DNA of 64,000 nucleotides from Artocarpus heterophyllus (Eukaryota > Streptophyta > Magnoliopsida > Rosales > Moraceae), in the NCBI GenBank assembly GCA_025403435.1, contig CM046350.1, positions 25,855,661 to 25,919,660 on the forward strand. The letters run 5' to 3'. Below are positions 60,358-64,000 of this stretch, one piece after another. Numbering within the stretch: the stretch's first letter is position 1; each line of letters opens with the position of its first letter. The notes under the pieces are model-generated. The model was given only the letters and a program-made list of their open reading frames with translations. It did no database searches and was not told the origin of the DNA. The translations under genes were made by a program, and so were the position numbers.

Positions 60358-62262
60358 TGTTGGGTTGAAACCTAAAAAATAAAAGAAAATGCAAGGATAT
60401 AGGGTTTTAAAATTTTTCTTAAACTTTCAAGATCCGTCTATGATGCTATATACAATAATGAATCAATAACAAGCTTATAGCTTTGGCAATAGCTCTATAT
60501 AACCAAGCGTTTTAAAACTTTCAAATCTTCCTAGTTATTCTCCTCTTTCTAGATCAATTGGTGTGTAGACACTAGTGATATCTCTTGGATTATCTCCTTC
60601 TAACATTTCTCAGTAGAAATTCTTTAAACTCTAAAGAGGAGAGCTAAAAAAACACTATATGGAGGCTAGAGAAAAGTCAACTAAAAATAAACATCCAAGG
60701 TCTATTTATAGTCACACACAAGCTAGGAGGTTTAAACAAAATCCTACTAGGATTCTCTGTAGATCACTCCACCCCTAGTGATAGTGGGTGTGATCTTTCT
60801 TCCTCCAATGGTGGTGTGACACGTGTCATAATTACCTCCAACTGTGTGATCCTGTATTCATCTAGTATTTTTCTAAAATCTGATTTTAGTTCAAACTAAC
60901 ATTTTATTTATTTTGACTTTTTAAAAAATATCTTCTATGACTTTCTTAATTATTTAAATTATTTCATAATTCAAATAATTATCTACAAAATCTATTTCTA
61001 CTCTTAAAAAACATATTTATCTACAACAAGATAACAAATAGATTACATAAAGACCAAGTAAGATACTTGTCTCCTAAAATCATGGAGTGGCATCACATGA
61101 ATTCCAAAGCTCTAGTGTGTGGCGCCACACACAGTCCTAGTGGATTGCTATATGAAATTACTATTTTACCCCTAGAGACAAAATTAATCTAAGAAAATTT
61201 CTATTGATCGACCTGAAAGAATATTATGGAGCTAGTAAGGGAACCCAATAGACATATATAATTTAAACTCTAATAATTATTTATAATTTAATTATCTTAT
61301 AATTAAATTAATAATAATTATTAACTTTGGCTTGTGCCACTATCAGAAATGAAGGTTGCACTCTTAAATTATATACAGAATTATATGAAACCTTAAACAT
61401 TAAATGTCATGAACAAGGTCATCCATTGACATAATCATTTACTATGTGATAATATCCTCTACAATAATATTCATAATTAGAGTTAGGTTTTTTATTTTTC
61501 ATTCAACCTCTCTAATTACTTCTTTGTCCATGAGTCATGTTAACTCTAATGAGCGACCTATTTATGAACAAATCAAAAATGAGGATTTGGGTAATATTTG
61601 ATATCCCATATCAAATAGCGAGTACTCTTCACTTGGGAATATTATCTTATCATCCTATCTAGTAGGAGCTATGGATTGCATATCTATGAGTAGTGTTCCC
61701 AATTACCTATAATACTATGTTTCCAATATATCAAGTTATTGATCATGGATGTTATAGATCTCACTCATTGGCAATCAAAAGACATAATACATAGAAGTGA
61801 GTCCAATAATCATCTCGGGATTAAGGTAAGATCCATAAAATGATCAAAGTCATAAATTCTAATTTCTTGTTACGAAATTATATAAGAACTTAAATTCTAT
61901 CTTGGTCTAGGTTTAATGTGTTCTAAACACACTGATGTTTGTCTAGAAATCATTAAATTACTATAATCAGGATAAGAACAGTCCACCAAGTTAGGAATAT
62001 ACATCACAATCTTAAGCAAGATAAAGTGTCCAGCTTTATCTACTAATTGTAAACCAATGTTTATACTAAGTATACATAATCATACCCTCTGTATTATGAA
62101 CACTTCATATATATGATTATGTACTTATACAAGTATTGGAACCTCTATGATATTTGCATATATACATATGTTCAACAAGATATACATATAAGAGAATAAA
62201 ATGAATTTATTTTATTAATTATGAACTACTTTACATCTTATAATGACCTTATGGAATTTACA
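60358..62262 (-). repeat. 5' LTR of a minus-strand copia-like element
   Basis: Read on the minus strand it starts TGTAAATTCC (62262) and ends CCCAACA (60358), about 1905 bp, followed directly by the primer-binding site. It contains a TATA-like GACTATAAATAGACC near 60705. It is collinear in part with the solo LTR at 43965 (for example AATCCATAGCTC and TGTCTTTTGAT). The start coordinate is inferred from the TG and from where LINE coding similarity resumes. Confidence 0.65.
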
Positions 62263-62263
62263 G

Positions 62264-63634
62264 TATGCTCTATAAGCACCAATTTGACAGCTACTCCCAC
62301 CAAATTGGTAGCTCAAAGCCTACCTATGTATTCCTTCTCTACTTTCAAAGTTCCAAAGTCGAATTGTGATGACTTGGACCCCTTAGTTAGACGTTTTTGG
62401 TGGACATAAAGGATGAAGAAAAATAGATTTTGTAGCCTTAAAAATTAGGAGCATTGTGCCAGCATAAGTATGATGGTGGCCTTATTTTTAGACCCTTTGC
62501 TAATTTGAGCTCGACCATGCTTGTGAAACTAGTGTGGTATCTGGCTTTTGAGACATAATCTTTGCAGGTAAGAGCTTTGAAATCAAGATATTTTTTAAAT
62601 TCTTTCTTTTGGGACGCAGAGAGAGGTAGTGCAAACTCCTCTATATGGAAAGAAATACTCAATGTGAGATTTGTTATTCAAGAAGGGAGTTATGTTATGG
62701 TGGGAAGTGAGCATGAAGTCAATATCTAGTTGAGACCCTGGGTCCCTTGGCTTGACACCAGACTTTTAATCCAACAAGACCGATTTTTGTCCAATACCCT
62801 CTACACTTCCAGAACGTTAGCGAGCTTATTATTCCTAATACTTGTTTGTGAAATGAGCCTCTTATTTGTGGCCTTTTGAGGTGCAATCAATTGAAGCAAT
62901 TATGCAGATTAAGCTTCTCCTAGATCCGCAAAGTGATTTTCTTATTTGGCAGGCCTCAAAATCAGGTAAGTTCTTTATTAAGTTAGTATTTTCACTCATT
63001 TCCTACCAACGGACTGGGTTTGTTAATCTATTGTGGAACAAAGTGTGAAATATGAATTTATATGACAGATACAAGATGTTCTTAAGGAAGGTAGCTATTG
63101 ATCTATTGCCCTCGAAAGCAAGATTACGAGTTGTTTTCAAGTTTCAAGACAATGATTGTATTCACTGTCAAGGACAGGTCGACTCAGGTGTCCATATATA
63201 TCTTGCTTCATTGTGCAATTTCTAAACTAACATGCTTTGTAGGTCCATGGCATATTCAAACTGAGCTTGTTGATATTTGCTTTGGATCTGAATACATTGA
63301 ATGGCTCTTTAATCCGCCCTAAGGCATGGACAAAGACGAATTCCTTCTCTAGGGCATGATCACTTTCTAACAACTGTGACAAGATAGAAACAACATAACA
63401 TTTGATGGGAATGCTCTCTTTGTACCTGGGATGATCAATTTTATTGAATACTTATTCCCAGATCACTTTATTTTATGATGCTTCATTCAGAGGCCAAAAA
63501 GTAGGGGTGAGACTAGTGCTTATGGATGAGATAGGAGTGGTCTTAGATACATGGTACAAGGTTTGCCTTGCAAATTCTTGCCTTAAAGCTGTAGAGCTAT
63601 TGGCTTGTAAATTTGCTTTGCATTGGTCTCCAAC
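62264..63634 (+). pseudogene. LINE (L1-type) ORF2 3'-part remnant
   Basis: In shifting frames with many stops, the order matches the end of plant L1 ORF2. First comes a post-RT segment (VAQSLPMYSFSTFKVPKS ... LVRRFWW, 62310-62403). Then come degraded text to 62860, a zinc-binding RT-associated region (62900-63180, DFLIWQASKSGKFFIK ... CIHCQG) and an RNase H start (63456-63620, FYDASFRGQKVGVRLVL). The 5' part is cut off by the copia-like LTR and the 3' end by LTR D. Confidence 0.65.
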
Positions 63635-64000
63635 TGTAACGCCCCGAAATTTATTTAATGTTAAATGTAATATAAATGATGGATTAGTGTGCCGTAATTA
63701 ACGTTTTAACATTAATTAGATCATTTGGTTGGATTTTGAATTTTTGGTTGTTTTGTTAAATTGATGTGTTCAAAAGATTTCTTATTGTTTTAAAATGATG
63801 TTTTGAGTTTTAAAACACAACAATTTGTAAAATGTTAAAAATACTCTGTTTTGCAAAATCGTGGGCGGCACATGGTTTTCGCACGGTAAAACCGCCCACC
63901 GATTTTCTCTATTTATTTCCCTCTTCTCTCTCTCTCTCCTCACTCTCCCGCAACCTCTCTCTCTCTTCCTCTTGATATCTCTCGGCAGCTCTCTCTCTCT
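63635..64000 (+). mobile_element. Start of LTR D (same family as LTR C), cut by the window end
   Basis: It begins TGTAACGCCCCGAAATTTAT and stays collinear with LTR C from 53290 with few differences, including the GTGGGCGGCACATGG segment and the (TC)n leader. The preceding pentamer is CCAAC, so a solo insertion would show CCAAC after its right end outside the window. Confidence 0.8.

Overview
This is a stretch of AT-rich nuclear DNA from a flowering plant, most likely a eudicot. The evidence is an E-class pentatricopeptide repeat (PPR) gene without introns, a six-exon short-chain dehydrogenase gene, an Athila-type Ty3/gypsy retrotransposon, a MULE transposase pseudogene, and tRNA-derived SINEs. 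The species cannot be named from the sequence.

Only two ordinary genes can be supported, both on the + strand. A C-factor-like short-chain dehydrogenase/reductase (SDR) lies at 12144-15805. An organelle-type PLS-class PPR protein with an E domain lies at 24860-27187. From memory, the same two kinds of gene are neighbours in Arabidopsis (At4g20760, At4g20770). If so, they are an old gene pair now pushed apart by a dead MULE (about 17.9-24.6 kb).

Almost everything else is transposable-element debris, much of it nested. 1-5.4 kb: decayed 3' end of a chromovirus-like element with a long LTR. 5554-9141: solo LTR 'A' (target duplication CGCTT), carrying a Tourist/Harbinger-like MITE. 9.4-11.0 kb: probable old LTR. 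14646-14953: small solo LTR in the last SDR intron. 16.2-16.8 kb: a MITE and a SINE. 27.8-28.9 kb: old Athila/Tat-type LTR. 29034-39939: complete-ended Athila element (target duplication ATGAT, two ~2.16 kb LTRs about 5% different) whose coding region has stops, frameshifts and a deletion of the reverse-transcriptase core. 41246-41492: SINE with a 12-bp target duplication. 42.1-48.95 kb: two copies of one LTR family; the second is a solo LTR (43965-48953, ATTAT) split by solo LTR 'B' (44956-47976, ATATA). 53290-55455: solo LTR 'C' (AAACC). 59.36-59.76 kb: foldback repeat with a tandem duplication. 60343-62262: minus-strand LTR with primer-binding site. 62264-63634: LINE remnant. 63635-end: start of LTR 'D', same family as C.

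The most unusual signal is an array architecture inside solo LTRs A, B and C: a 14-bp palindrome (TTCGGC-AG-GCCGAA and variants) repeated at about 21-23 bp. A and B have one array near each end, in opposite orientations and with nearly identical spacing. C has one array of eight units. LTRs A and B also share well-placed splice-site-like signals flanking a 1.7-2.0 kb potential leader intron. I found no CRISPR array, tRNA gene, rRNA gene or gene cluster.
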